Assembly: GCF_023824195.1 (NCBI RefSeq)
Contig: NZ_CP085442.1
Coordinates: 844,001 to 908,000, forward strand
DNA: 64,000 nt
Direction of reading: 5' to 3'
Source of the DNA: Priestia megaterium
Lineage (GTDB): Bacteria; Bacillota; Bacilli; Bacillales; Bacillaceae_H
Positions within the stretch are counted from its first letter, which is position 1, and each line of letters opens with the position of its first letter. The notes below the pieces were generated by a model, which was not told where the DNA came from, searched no databases, and saw only the letters and a list, made by a program, of their open reading frames with translations. A program made the translations under genes and the position numbers. Positions 1 to 8,897 of the stretch are shown in pieces.

Positions 1-2
1 AA

Positions 3-908
3 GAAGGAATTATTGCTATTGATCATCAAGGCTTTATTACGATGATGAATACATCAGCTAAAAATATGCTGGGGTTACAGACGGAATATTTACATCATCA
101 TATCATTGAAGTATTTCCTTATACGAATATGATTGAAGTGCTAGATACGGGAATAGCCCGAAGCGACCAAGAGATTTTTCTAAATGAAAAAACGTTTATC
201 TTAAACTTAACACCTATTATCGAACATAAAAGAATTGTGGGAGTGGTCGCTAGTTTTCGTGATAAGACAGAATTAAAAAGCTTAATTAATACAATTTCAG
301 AGGTACGAAAGTATTCGGAGGATTTACGAGCGCAAACGCATGAGTTTACGAATAAGCTGTATGTTTTGTCAGGTTTGCTGCAGTTAGGGCAGTACAAAGA
401 TGCACTTGAGTTTATTCAAAAAGAATCAGCCGTACACCAAACTCAAAATCGTATTCTCTTTGATCAGATATTAGATTCTAAAGTCCAAGCAATATTGCTT
501 GGGAAGATTGGAAAAGCATCTGAAAAAAAAATTCACTTTTCGGTTGATTCGGAGAGTACGCTCGATACGCTTCCAGAACATATTGAAATTTCTCATCTCA
601 TTATCATTATTGGGAACTTAATTGATAATGCATTTGAAGCGGTGAGTCAGCAGTCTAAAAAAGAAGTGGCGTTTTTTATTACCGATCTTGGTCATGATTT
701 AATTATTGAAGTAATGGATAACGGACCAGGTATATCAGAAGAAGTACTAAATCAAATTTTCACAAAAGGTTTTTCAACCAAAGGTACAGATAGAGGGTAC
801 GGACTGGCAAATATAAAGAAAATGGTAGATGAACTTGGAGGATCTATTGAAGTGTATAACCAGCCGGAAGGAGGAGCCATTTTTTCAGTTTACCTTCCAA
901 AAAACTGA
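3..908 (+). CDS. citS: Sensor histidine kinase, CitA/DcuS family (5' truncated by window)
   Basis: Membrane sensor kinase for citrate or a related di/tricarboxylate. The frame is open from the first bases, so the sensor domain and membrane helices lie upstream of the window. What remains is the end of a PAS domain (reads EGIIAIDHQG), the phosphoacceptor helix with an H box around RAQTHEFTNKL near position 340, and a C-terminal HATPase domain with the N box (NLIDNAFEAV) and G boxes (DNGPGIS, GYGLANIKKM). The Spo0B-like H box is typical of CitA/DcuS kinases. The response regulator follows 27 bp later, and a TctC-type protein after that, the same order as citS-citT-yflP in B. subtilis. The ligand is inferred from that synteny. 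Confidence 0.85.
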   Translation, partial: EGIIAIDHQGFITMMNTSAKNMLGLQTEYLHHHIIEVFPYTNMIEVLDTGIARSDQEIFLNEKTFILNLTPIIEHKRIVGVVASFRDKTELKSLINTISEVRKYSEDLRAQTHEFTNKLYVLSGLLQLGQYKDALEFIQKESAVHQTQNRILFDQILDSKVQAILLGKIGKASEKKIHFSVDSESTLDTLPEHIEISHLIIIIGNLIDNAFEAVSQQSKKEVAFFITDLGHDLIIEVMDNGPGISEEVLNQIFTKGFSTKGTDRGYGLANIKKMVDELGGSIEVYNQPEGGAIFSVYLPKN

Positions 909-935
909 ATCACGAGAAGTAAGGGGAGAGTCGAA

Positions 936-1607
936 ATGTTACGAGTTGCAATTGCAGAAGACGATTTTCGAATTGCTCAAGTTCAAGAGCGGTTTTTATT
1001 AGAAGTAGATGGTGTAGAAGTTGTAGGCAAAGCTTTAAATGCAAAAGAGACGCTTAAAATGCTAAGGGAAAAGAAAGTTGATTTACTTCTTTTAGACATC
1101 TATATGCCAGATGAAATGGGAACGGATTTACTGCCAAAAATCAGAGCGCAGTTTCCGCATGTTGACGTTATCGTTGTAACGGCTGCAACAGAAAAAAATA
1201 TTGTAGAAATCTGTTTGAGAAACGGGGTCGTCAATTACTTGATTAAGCCGGTTATGATGGAATCCTTCATTAATGCTATTAAACAGTATCAAGAGAAAAA
1301 GGAACTGTTTAGTAGGCATGAAGAAGTTGATCAATCATTTATTGATGCATACTTTGGACATACTAGAACAAAGCCAAAAGCGGATAAATCTCTTCCTTCA
1401 GGTATTGATGGTATCACATTACAAAAATCAAAAGACATTTTAAAAAGCATTAAAGGAATTACGATCGAAGAGATGGGACAACACATGGGAGTATCTAGAA
1501 CGACCGCTAGACGATATTTAGAGTATTTAGTATCAACTGGTGAATGTCATGTTGAATATGATTATGGGATTATTGGACGGCCGGAGCGCAAGTACTATTT
1601 AGCGTAG
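936..1607 (+). CDS. citT: CitT/DcuR-family response regulator
   Basis: Transcriptional response regulator, 223 aa, partner of the upstream kinase. The N-terminal receiver domain has the acidic pair EDD near residue 9, the phosphoacceptor aspartate in LLLLDIYMP (about residue 54), a threonine in VVTAA and the conserved lysine in YLIKPV. The C-terminal half carries a helix-turn-helix (MGVSRTTARRYLEYL) ending in GIIGRPERKYYL, a signature of CitT/DcuR/CitB proteins. Known family members activate a citrate or dicarboxylate transporter gene when the kinase senses ligand. No such transporter gene is adjacent here, so the target is unknown. A GGGGAG ribosome site precedes the ATG. Confidence 0.85.
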   Translation: MLRVAIAEDDFRIAQVQERFLLEVDGVEVVGKALNAKETLKMLREKKVDLLLLDIYMPDEMGTDLLPKIRAQFPHVDVIVVTAATEKNIVEICLRNGVVNYLIKPVMMESFINAIKQYQEKKELFSRHEEVDQSFIDAYFGHTRTKPKADKSLPSGIDGITLQKSKDILKSIKGITIEEMGQHMGVSRTTARRYLEYLVSTGECHVEYDYGIIGRPERKYYLA

Positions 1608-1631
1608 CATTAGCCTTGAAGGATGGTATAT

Positions 1632-2600
1632 ATGATCAAAAAGCTCATGATAGTTTTTATAAGTGTAGTGCTTGTTAGCTGTTCTTCTCCTTCAAAAAAA
1701 GAACGTATTAATATGGAACAAATTGAAATTGTGGCAGCCGGTGCAAAAGGCGGAGGAGCAGACATAACAGTAAGAGCCATTCAACAAGTGCTAACGGAAA
1801 AGAAGATTGTGAAGGTGCCTGTTTCTGTTAGTAATAAAATAGGTGGTCAAGGTGAAGAAGGATGGAAATATATTAAACAGAGAAAAGAGGGGAGTGTTGT
1901 TTCCGGGAATTCTAGTTTGCTGATTACAAATAATTTGCTAGGGCAAAGTCAATTAACCTATAAAGACTTTACTCCGCTCGCTATTTTAACATCTGAATGG
2001 GAGGTCATCGTAGTCCCTGCTAACTCTCCTATATATAATTTAAAACAGCTCATACGCACGTTAAATCAAAGTGAATCCAGTATGAAAGTGGGAATATCAC
2101 CTCGCTTAGGAAACGACGATCATTTATCGTTCATGCAGCTAAATAAAAAAGCAGGCGTAGACTCTTCCAAGCTTGAGTTTTTCGTTTACAACAGCAGTCA
2201 TAAAGTGATCGATGCGCTCGTTCATCATCAGCTAGATGTAGCACCCATGTCATTATCAGAAGTAAAAAAGCAGTATGAACAAGGGCAGGTAAGAATACTC
2301 GCCGTTTCTTCTCCCAGCAGGCTAGAAGAGCTAAAAGAGATCCCAACGTGGAAAGAAGCGGGAATTGACGTAACATTTAGCCATTGGAGAGGTCTAATGG
2401 GACCGCCTAATATGACCAAAGAGCAGGTAGCATATTGGAATAAGACAGTGTATGAAATGGTTCATACAAAAGAATGGGAACAGCTGCTTAAAGATAACGA
2501 TTTAACCTCTTTTTATAAAAATAGCAGCGGTGCTAAGGTGTTTCTTGAGCAGCAAAGCAAGCTGTATTCAGACTTAATGGGCGGAACAAATGACGAGTAG
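1632..2600 (+). CDS. TctC/BugT-family tricarboxylate-binding lipoprotein (YflP-like)
   Basis: Extracytoplasmic solute-binding protein of the tripartite tricarboxylate receptor family, about 322 aa. The ATG at 1632 is preferred over 1623 because the GAAGGATGG ribosome site overlaps the earlier ATG. The N-terminus is a lipoprotein signal peptide ending in the lipobox LVSC. Family hallmarks include AAGAKGGGADITVRA near the mature N-terminus and the WRGLMGPPNM segment in the C-terminal half. No tctA or tctB permease gene is nearby, so it may serve as a ligand-presenting co-sensor for the kinase rather than as part of a transporter, as suggested for similar orphans. That role is inference. Confidence 0.8.
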   Translation: MIKKLMIVFISVVLVSCSSPSKKERINMEQIEIVAAGAKGGGADITVRAIQQVLTEKKIVKVPVSVSNKIGGQGEEGWKYIKQRKEGSVVSGNSSLLITNNLLGQSQLTYKDFTPLAILTSEWEVIVVPANSPIYNLKQLIRTLNQSESSMKVGISPRLGNDDHLSFMQLNKKAGVDSSKLEFFVYNSSHKVIDALVHHQLDVAPMSLSEVKKQYEQGQVRILAVSSPSRLEELKEIPTWKEAGIDVTFSHWRGLMGPPNMTKEQVAYWNKTVYEMVHTKEWEQLLKDNDLTSFYKNSSGAKVFLEQQSKLYSDLMGGTNDE

Positions 2601-2611
2601 ATATGATAAAG

Positions 2612-2944
2612 AAAAGGTTGAGACATGACGAAATGAATCTAATCTAAAGACGAACAAATGGGATATATGAGCTGAACTGCTTGAGACACCGCAGTTGATT
2701 TCCGTGCAAGACTTCGATTTCCGCGGGCGGCCGGTGAGCCTCCTCGTCGCTTACGCTCCTGCGGGGTCTCACCTGTTCCGCTTTTCCCGCAGGAGTCTTC
2801 GTCTTGCCCTCCAATCAACTGCTAGAAGGAACGAAACAGATGAAACCTATGTTCACTACAACAAAAAAATGAACCACTAATCAAACATTTTGATCAATGG
2901 TTCGTTTTTCATTTCGGCTAAACTACTTTTGTTTCAACCTCTTT
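2612..2944 (-). repeat. MITE-like repeat, copy 1 (minus orientation)
   Basis: About 333 bp intergenic element. It starts AAAAGGTTGAGACA and ends TGTTTCAACCTCTTT, which are imperfect terminal inverted repeats. The middle is GC-rich, and a hairpin with T/A tracts lies near the right end. The same sequence recurs at 21966-22295 (inverted) and 39386-39704, with a short derivative at 52403-52530. It fills the space between two convergent genes. The hairpin end stops 3 bp before the LysR stop codon, so it reads in the LysR direction. No transposase is encoded. Confidence 0.85.
2867..2907 (-). terminator. Terminator hairpin inside repeat copy 1
   Basis: Arms at roughly 2871-2885 and 2889-2903 (GAACCACTAATCAAA against TTTGATCAATGGTTC, minor mismatches) enclose a very short loop. 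An A tract lies on the left and a T tract on the right, so it can terminate transcription in both directions. It serves the convergent TctC-like and LysR genes. Confidence 0.75.
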
Positions 2945-2947
2945 CTA

Positions 2948-3820
2948 TCAGTGTACATCTTTTAAATCCAAGTTTTGAATAAACTCAATAAAAGCTTTTA
3001 CAATATTAATTTTTAAGGAATCCTCATGGTAAAACATCCATGTGCTGCGCGTTAAAGGCTGCTGGTCTTTTGTTTTTAACGTGTATCTGTAAATCTCTGC
3101 TGCGTCGTCAAGCAGCATACTCGGCAAAATCGCATAACCGAGTCCGTTTACAACCATCTTTTTGCACGTTTCTGCTTTATCCACTTCAATACTCACAAGG
3201 GGAGGCTGAGAGTAATTTTCAGCCCACCAGTTATCAACAGATGTTTTTAAAAAACGATCTTGATGATAGTCAATTCGAGGTATATTGGGAAGGTTGTTTA
3301 TGTCAACAGGCTGTGCGGACGCAATGCAAATCGTTTCTTTAAAAAGCAGCTCTTTCTGATCTTGCCAGTTATAATCACCTTTGACAAACGCAATATGAAC
3401 GTCGTGCTTATAAAGTAAGTGGGCCATGTCGCTGCTCCATCCGGTCGTGACTTTGAATTCAACGTCAGGAAATCGCTCTTTAAATAAGCGTAATAGTCCA
3501 GGGAGCTTGTAGTCAGTGAAAAAATTAGACACTCCTAGACGTAAAGTACCGGTTAATTGATCATCCATGTTTAACACATTTTCTTTTATTTTTTGAAGCG
3601 TGAGCAGCATTTCTTCTGCGCACTTGACTAAATATTCTCCCTGCGGTGTAAACTGAACTCCGCGGCGCCCTCTGTTCACGATCTGAACATGAAATTCCTT
3701 CTCCATCTGCTGCAGTCTATGCGTAAGCGCAGGCTGAGAGATAAACAGCTCCTTGGCTGCTTTTGTAATGTTTTTTTCTCGATACAACACTTGTAGAATA
3801 AGCCAATCTCGATCGTCCAT
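2948..3820 (-). CDS. LysR-family transcriptional regulator
   Basis: DNA-binding regulator of 290 aa. The N-terminal winged helix-turn-helix (residues about 1-60) contains ITKAAKELFISQPALTHRLQQMEKEF, the standard LysR recognition region, followed by a LysR_substrate effector-binding domain. It is transcribed away from the AbrB-type membrane protein gene at 3961 across a 140-bp gap, the usual arrangement when a LysR regulator controls its divergent neighbour. The effector cannot be read from sequence. A GGAGGG ribosome site precedes the ATG. Its terminator appears to be supplied by repeat copy 1. Confidence 0.85.
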   Translation of the reverse strand: MDDRDWLILQVLYREKNITKAAKELFISQPALTHRLQQMEKEFHVQIVNRGRRGVQFTPQGEYLVKCAEEMLLTLQKIKENVLNMDDQLTGTLRLGVSNFFTDYKLPGLLRLFKERFPDVEFKVTTGWSSDMAHLLYKHDVHIAFVKGDYNWQDQKELLFKETICIASAQPVDINNLPNIPRIDYHQDRFLKTSVDNWWAENYSQPPLVSIEVDKAETCKKMVVNGLGYAILPSMLLDDAAEIYRYTLKTKDQQPLTRSTWMFYHEDSLKINIVKAFIEFIQNLDLKDVH

Positions 3821-3855
3821 ACTATCCCTCCAGGAATAAAAAAAATGAATGGTTT

Positions 3856-3882
3856 ATAATAAAATTTCGATATTTTAATTAT
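3856..3882. promoter_or_regulatory. Candidate LysR-type operator
   Basis: An AT-rich interrupted palindrome (ATAATAAAAT, then ATTTTAATTAT) lies between the divergent LysR gene and the AbrB-type gene. Its position fits a LysR binding site, but AT-richness makes chance palindromes likely. Confidence 0.35.
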
Positions 3883-3960
3883 CTCTAAAATTATACTATA
3901 GTTAAGAAGAAGAATGTTCGGTGTAAGAAAGAAAAGCCTTGTAGAAGGAAGGAAGTAGAT

Positions 3961-5079
3961 ATGAACGCAAGAATTATTTTTTTACAATCTATATTTTTTA
4001 TTTTACTAACAAGCGTGGGAGGATTTCTTTTATCGTTAACAGGCTTATCCATTGGCTGGATGCTTGGGACCCTCATTTTAGCTGCTATTCTAGCTTTTCG
4101 AAAGCCGCGTTTTTTATCTCAAACAAGCAAAAAAGGTATTCCAAAATATTGGCTGTACGCAGGACAGTGTATTTTAGGGATTGAATTAGGTCAAAAAATT
4201 AACTTATCTGTGTTGACTACGTTTCAATCTCACTGGCCCACCATTACGATTATGCTTTTGCTGTCCGTTGTTTTTTCTCTTTTATCCGGTTATTTGCTAT
4301 GGAAGTTCAGTTCCACAGACTTATTAACAAGCTTTTTCGGCACGACTCCTGGTGGAATGAGCGCAATGCCAGGCATGGCTGAAGAAGTAGGAGCCAATAC
4401 GGCAGTTGTAAGCATTATTCAAACGATGCGCGTGTTTTTAGTTGTGCTTGCTGTTCCTTTATTTGTCGTCTATTGGGGAAGTAATACGGGACGGCATGCA
4501 GTGTCAGTTACTCCGAGTATTTTTCAATGGGAATCACTGTTATGGACAGGCGTTTTAATCGTTACAGCAGTAGTAGGCTATTATATAGGAAAAAAACTTA
4601 AATTTCCTGCTCCTTGGTTAGTAGGAGGAATGCTTACTGTTGCGATTGTTCAAACAGCAGCTTCATCGTACGTGGGCTATAATCTTCAAGCATACTGGCC
4701 TCATTCTGTGATGGTTTTATCGCAAATTTTTATCGCGTCAAGCATTGGTTCTCGCTTTCATAAAGAAATGTTTATTGGCGTAAAAAAAATTATAGTTGTG
4801 GCCCTTATTAATACAATCGGTTTAATCGCTGCTATGTTTGTCTGTGCACTAGCAGTCTCCAAAATAACTGGAATCGAGCTTATCACGTCTATTTTAGCGT
4901 TTGCTCCTGGAGGCATTGCAGAAATGGTAACAACATCAATTGTACTGCAAGCCGATTCGACGTTGGTAGTAGCGGTCCAAGTGCTTCGAATTTTAACCAT
5001 TTGGCTGCTTCTTCCTCCGCTGTTTCGCATGTTTCATCAGTGGGGAGAAAGAAAAAGAATACATTCACACGTTTCATAA
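3961..5079 (+). CDS. AbrB-family polytopic membrane protein
   Basis: Integral membrane protein of 372 aa made of two similar halves, each with about five hydrophobic segments. Both halves carry the proline/glycine motif typical of the AbrB (PF05145) duplication: GTTPGGMSAMPGMAEE in the first and AFAPGGIAEMVTTS in the second. Some databases mislabel the family 'ammonia monooxygenase'; its real substrate is not established, although a transport role is likely. It is divergent from the LysR gene at 2948-3820, which probably regulates it. The ATG follows a GGAAGGAAG ribosome site. This is not the AbrB transition-state regulator. Confidence 0.75.
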   Translation: MNARIIFLQSIFFILLTSVGGFLLSLTGLSIGWMLGTLILAAILAFRKPRFLSQTSKKGIPKYWLYAGQCILGIELGQKINLSVLTTFQSHWPTITIMLLLSVVFSLLSGYLLWKFSSTDLLTSFFGTTPGGMSAMPGMAEEVGANTAVVSIIQTMRVFLVVLAVPLFVVYWGSNTGRHAVSVTPSIFQWESLLWTGVLIVTAVVGYYIGKKLKFPAPWLVGGMLTVAIVQTAASSYVGYNLQAYWPHSVMVLSQIFIASSIGSRFHKEMFIGVKKIIVVALINTIGLIAAMFVCALAVSKITGIELITSILAFAPGGIAEMVTTSIVLQADSTLVVAVQVLRILTIWLLLPPLFRMFHQWGERKRIHSHVS

Positions 5080-5143
5080 TAAATATGTGAATGCACTAGG
5101 CAAAGTAAGAGAGAGTTTTAAAGAGGGAAATGGGGGAGAATAG

Positions 5144-5917
5144 ATGAGTAATAAAGAAATGGTTGTCAGTCAGTTCGGGGGGAATGCCGGAAAGTATGTC
5201 AAAAGTAAAGGTCATGCGAAAGGCAAAGATTTAGCTGTTTTAGCGGAAATTGCTGAAGAAAATAGAGGAGGAAGGCTGCTTGATGTAGCAACAGGAGGAG
5301 GACACGTAGCAAATAAGCTAGCACCTGTCTTTCAAGAAGTAACGGCTTTTGACTTAACTCCTCAAATGTTGCAAAGTGCTGAAGGCTTCATTAAAGAAAA
5401 TGGTCATGAAAATGTATCGTTTGTTCAAGGAGATGCTGAAGATATGCCATTTCAAGATGACGAGTTTGATACGGTAACGTGCAGAATTGCACCGCACCAT
5501 TTTCCTAATATTAAACAGTTCATCAAAGAGGTATACCGAGTGTTAAAGCCAGGGGGACAGTTCTTGCTTATTGATAATGTAGCACCGGAAGTGAATGCTT
5601 ATGACGAGTTTTATAATCGAGTTGAAAAGACAAGAGATCCAAGCCATTATCGTGCTTATAAAAAAACAGAGTGGCTTTCTATGCTTGAAATGCAAGGATT
5701 CCGTACGGAAGTGCTGACAACTTTTCCAAAGCGCTTTTTATTTGATGACTGGTGTGGGATGATGAATGTTCCTGAAGAGACAAAGCGTGAGCTTACTCAA
5801 TATATGCTGAATATACCAAGCGGATTTAAGCAGTTTTTCGAAATTAAAACGAATCAACAAGGAATTGAATCGTTTCAAGGAGAAGCAATCTTTGTAGCGT
5901 GTTACAAAAATAAATAA
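5144..5917 (+). CDS. Class I SAM-dependent methyltransferase (YcgJ/UbiE-like)
   Basis: Soluble methyltransferase of 257 aa. The Rossmann fold is visible from motif I (LLDVATGGGHVANKLA, about residues 45-60), the acidic loop (VTAFDLTPQML) and motif II/III (GDAEDMPFQDDEFDTVTCRIAPHHF). A post-motif VLKPGGQFLLIDNV segment follows. The substrate is not evident; relatives include YcgJ and menaquinone-type methyltransferases, but UbiE/MenG is normally elsewhere. A GGGGGAG ribosome site precedes the ATG, and a bidirectional terminator directly follows the stop. Confidence 0.75.
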   Translation: MSNKEMVVSQFGGNAGKYVKSKGHAKGKDLAVLAEIAEENRGGRLLDVATGGGHVANKLAPVFQEVTAFDLTPQMLQSAEGFIKENGHENVSFVQGDAEDMPFQDDEFDTVTCRIAPHHFPNIKQFIKEVYRVLKPGGQFLLIDNVAPEVNAYDEFYNRVEKTRDPSHYRAYKKTEWLSMLEMQGFRTEVLTTFPKRFLFDDWCGMMNVPEETKRELTQYMLNIPSGFKQFFEIKTNQQGIESFQGEAIFVACYKNK

Positions 5918-5953
5918 AAAGAGGCCAACTCACCGGAGTTGGTCTCTTTTTTA
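5915..5953. terminator. Bidirectional terminator
   Basis: Arms AAAAAGAGGCCAACTC and GGAGTTGGTCTCTTTTTT form a strong stem with a 3-nt loop. It lies between the convergent methyltransferase and opuAB genes. Confidence 0.9.
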
Positions 5954-5954
5954 C

Positions 5955-6800
5955 TTATGCTCGTTGGTTTGAACGATTTCCAAAATATTGAGTAATACGG
6001 TCTAAAATAATCGCTAAAATAACGATTGAAATTCCGGCTTCAAAGCCCGTGCCGACTTCAAGTCGAGAAACTGCACGATATACTTCCGCACCAAGTCCCG
6101 GAGCACCTACAAGAGAGGCGATAACAACCATTGAAAGGGATAGCATGATGCTTTGGTTAATTCCTGCCATGATTGTTTTTGTAGCTAATGGAAGCTGTAC
6201 TTTAAATAATTTTTGTTTTGTTGTTGAACCATACGCATTTGCTGCTTCTACTAAGTCAGCGGGTACTTCACGGATACCTAGGTTCGTTAAGCGAATTGTT
6301 GGAGGCATTGCAAAGATAACAGATGAGATAACACCTGGTACGACACCAATACCAAAGAAGAACAATGCTGGAATCAAATAAACAAATGCGGGCATTGTTT
6401 GCATAAAGTCTAAGATCGGCGTAATAATTCGAGTAACTTTCTCGCTTTGAGATGCCCAAATGCCTAGCGGGATTCCTACTATAATTGAAATCAGTACGCT
6501 TGTTAAAACGAGGGCTAGTGTATCCATGGTTTCTTGCCAGTAGTCAAGGTTAAGAATAAATAACAGGCCAATCATTGATAAAATAGTAAACGACCATTTT
6601 TTACTTGAAAACCAAGCAATGACTCCGACAATTAAGATTAAAATTAATGCTGGTGGAAAGGTTAGAACTAGTACAATAAAACTTACAATACCATCGACAA
6701 TCGCTGAAATAACATCAAAAAATCCTTTAATATTATCGTTTAAAAACGTGACAAAATGGTCAATCCAATTGCCAACGGGAATTTTAGGAATACTATTCAT
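5955..6800 (-). CDS. opuAB: Glycine betaine ABC transporter permease
   Basis: Membrane-spanning subunit (281 aa) of an osmoprotectant importer. The BPD_transp_1 domain shows the EAA loop region (RLTNLGIREVPADLVEAANAYGSTTKQKLFKVQLP), which docks to the ATPase. About seven hydrophobic segments fit the OpuAB/ProW topology. It is last in a three-gene minus-strand operon and overlaps opuAA by 8 nt, so the two are translationally coupled. Likely induced by high osmolarity with the operon. Confidence 0.9.
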   Translation of the reverse strand: MNSIPKIPVGNWIDHFVTFLNDNIKGFFDVISAIVDGIVSFIVLVLTFPPALILILIVGVIAWFSSKKWSFTILSMIGLLFILNLDYWQETMDTLALVLTSVLISIIVGIPLGIWASQSEKVTRIITPILDFMQTMPAFVYLIPALFFFGIGVVPGVISSVIFAMPPTIRLTNLGIREVPADLVEAANAYGSTTKQKLFKVQLPLATKTIMAGINQSIMLSLSMVVIASLVGAPGLGAEVYRAVSRLEVGTGFEAGISIVILAIILDRITQYFGNRSNQRA

Positions 6801-7998
6801 TTACGTTCACCTCATTACTATCAGTACCGGCGAGTGCTTCAATCACTCGTTCTTTTTTTATGATGCCGCGCAGACGATGGTTTTCATCTACAACCGGCAG
6901 TGGGAAACGACTGATAACCATTTTGTCGTACAGGTTTTCTAGTAGCGTATCCGTTGTAACAGTCGGAATATCCGTATCTAATACGTCTGCTGTCAGTTTA
7001 TCTTGTTTAATGGCGCGGCTAATATCATCTGCCGTTACAACTCCTAGAAGAGTTTTTTTCTTGTCTACGACGTAGATGCTTGAATAACCAGCTTCTTGCA
7101 TAATTTTAAGAGCCACGCGCGGACCTCGGTCTACGGTAATGGATTCGGCACGATTCATCACGCTTTCAGCTGTGTATACTTTAGCTACATTAACGTCTTC
7201 CACAAAGCGCTCTACATAATCATTGGCAGGGTTTGTCATAATTTCTTCAGGTGTTCCTACTTGAACAACACTGCCGTCTTTCATTAAAACGATGCGATCT
7301 CCGATTCGAAGAGCTTCATCAAGATCATGGGTAATAAAAATGATTGTGCGTTCCATTTTTTCTTGAAGCTCCAGTAAGAAATCTTGCATGTCTTTACGAA
7401 TAAGCGGATCTAGTGCACTGAATGCTTCATCCATTAATAAAATGTCAGGGTCATTAGCAAGTGCTCGGGCCAGCCCGACGCGCTGTTGCATACCGCCGCT
7501 CAGTTCACCGGGATATTGATTTTCGTACCCTTTCAAACCTACTAATTCAAGCGCTTCTTTTGCTTTCTTTTCACGTTCGGCTTTTGGTGTACCTTGAACT
7601 TCTAATCCGTATTCTGTGTTATCAAGAACCGTACGGTGAGGGAATAAGGCAAAGTTTTGAAAAACCATGCTCATTTTTTTTCGGCGCATGTCGCGAAGTT
7701 CTTCTTTGTTCATTTTTACTACATCGTCACCGTCTAAAATAAGGGATCCAGATGTTGGTTCCACAAGGCGGTTAAACATACGAACTAAAGTGGATTTACC
7801 GCTTCCAGACAGGCCCATAATGACGAAGATTTCACCGGATTTGATTTCGAAGTTTGCTTGATTAACCCCGATTGTCATTCCTGTTTCTTCTAGAATTTCT
7901 TTTTTTGTTTTTCCTTTTTGAAGTAAATCAATCGCTTTTGACGGATTCTTACCAAACACTTTGGTGATATTTTGTACTTTTAATTTTACGTGTTCCAT
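6793..7998 (-). CDS. opuAA: Glycine betaine ABC transporter ATPase with CBS domains
   Basis: Cytoplasmic ATPase subunit, 401 aa. Walker A is GLSGSGKST, the signature LSGGMQQRVGLARAL, Walker B DILLMDEAFSALDPLIR and the switch histidine is in FITHDLDEAL. Residues from about 275 form two CBS domains (AESVMNRAESITVDRGPRVALKIM and ADVLDTDIPTVTTDTLLENL), the ionic-strength or nucleotide sensor of OpuA/ProV proteins. It lies between the binding-protein and permease genes and overlaps the permease start. Confidence 0.93.
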   Translation of the reverse strand: MEHVKLKVQNITKVFGKNPSKAIDLLQKGKTKKEILEETGMTIGVNQANFEIKSGEIFVIMGLSGSGKSTLVRMFNRLVEPTSGSLILDGDDVVKMNKEELRDMRRKKMSMVFQNFALFPHRTVLDNTEYGLEVQGTPKAEREKKAKEALELVGLKGYENQYPGELSGGMQQRVGLARALANDPDILLMDEAFSALDPLIRKDMQDFLLELQEKMERTIIFITHDLDEALRIGDRIVLMKDGSVVQVGTPEEIMTNPANDYVERFVEDVNVAKVYTAESVMNRAESITVDRGPRVALKIMQEAGYSSIYVVDKKKTLLGVVTADDISRAIKQDKLTADVLDTDIPTVTTDTLLENLYDKMVISRFPLPVVDENHRLRGIIKKERVIEALAGTDSNEVNVNE

Positions 7999-8033
7999 AT
8001 GTCCACCTCAATTGTTGTTTTCTTTTACCTTCA

Positions 8034-8897
8034 TTACTCTTTTGTCCAACTGTCGATTAGCTTTTTATGTTTTTTTACCCATTCTTGCGCTGCTTCTTCA
8101 GGGTTTGAAGATTTTTCGACTTGTGACAGAAGAGGACTGATTAATTTATCATTCATCTGTGCATTATTCATCCATTTTATGACTTGAGGATTTGTCTTTT
8201 TAAATTCCTTGCTTGTCATTGTGTAAATATTGTCAGGGTCTCCAAACGAATTTTTAGGATCTTTTAAGTATTTGATATCAAAGTCTGCAAAAGCCCAGTG
8301 CGGATTCCACATGGTAACAACAATTGGTTTTTTGGCATCATAGGCTTTGCGCAGTTCACTGAGCATAGCTGCTTCAGAAGATTTTACAAGCGTGTAGCTT
8401 TTTAGGTTATAATCTTTTAACGCTTGTTCCGCTAATCCGTTAATACTGGAGCCTGGGTCGATCCCAATTACTTTGTTATCGACATCAGAAGCAACCTTAG
8501 CAAGGTCTTCCGTTGTGTTCACATCTTTCATGTAGCTGGGAACTGCAAATCCTAAGCGTGCGTTTTTAAGCCAAGGGTCTTCGATGTTTACTTGATCTTT
8601 ATACTTTTTGTAAAAAGGCGCATCTGTTGTAGGAAGCCATGGTGCAAACGAAATGTCAATGTCGTCATTAGCTGTTCCTACCCAAACACCAGCTTTCTCT
8701 AAGAAAACGGTTCTGACTTTGTAGCCTCGATCTTCTAAAATGTGTTTCCACACGTACGTGTAGGCAATGTTTTCAGTATAGTTATTCATGCCAATGGTAA
8801 TAGTTTTTTTATCTTTAAATGCGCCATTACCGTTGCCGCAAGCGGATGCAATAACTAGAAGAAAGCAAGTCATGCTGATTAACAATAGTTTCTTCAT
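8034..8897 (-). CDS. opuAC: Glycine betaine-binding lipoprotein
   Basis: Extracellular substrate-binding subunit (287 aa), tethered by a lipoprotein signal with lipobox IASAC. The OpuAC domain starts at TITIGMNNYTENIAYTYVW. Tryptophans in AGVWVG, SFAPWLP and MWNPHWAF fit the aromatic cage that binds quaternary amines. First gene of the operon, 35 bp before opuAA. This order (AC-AA-AB) differs from B. subtilis opuAA-AB-AC. An AAAGGAG ribosome site lies 8-9 nt before the ATG. It could also bind related osmoprotectants. Confidence 0.88.
   Translation of the reverse strand: MKKLLLISMTCFLLVIASACGNGNGAFKDKKTITIGMNNYTENIAYTYVWKHILEDRGYKVRTVFLEKAGVWVGTANDDIDISFAPWLPTTDAPFYKKYKDQVNIEDPWLKNARLGFAVPSYMKDVNTTEDLAKVASDVDNKVIGIDPGSSINGLAEQALKDYNLKSYTLVKSSEAAMLSELRKAYDAKKPIVVTMWNPHWAFADFDIKYLKDPKNSFGDPDNIYTMTSKEFKKTNPQVIKWMNNAQMNDKLISPLLSQVEKSSNPEEAAQEWVKKHKKLIDSWTKE

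Noticed and set aside
2695..2880. Open frame of about 61 codons in repeat copy 1, with a similar one on the minus strand at 22016-22204 in copy 2
   Set aside because: Similarity comes from the repeat itself. There is no ribosome site, and copy 3 has a 14-bp deletion in the same segment that breaks the frame, so it is not a conserved protein.
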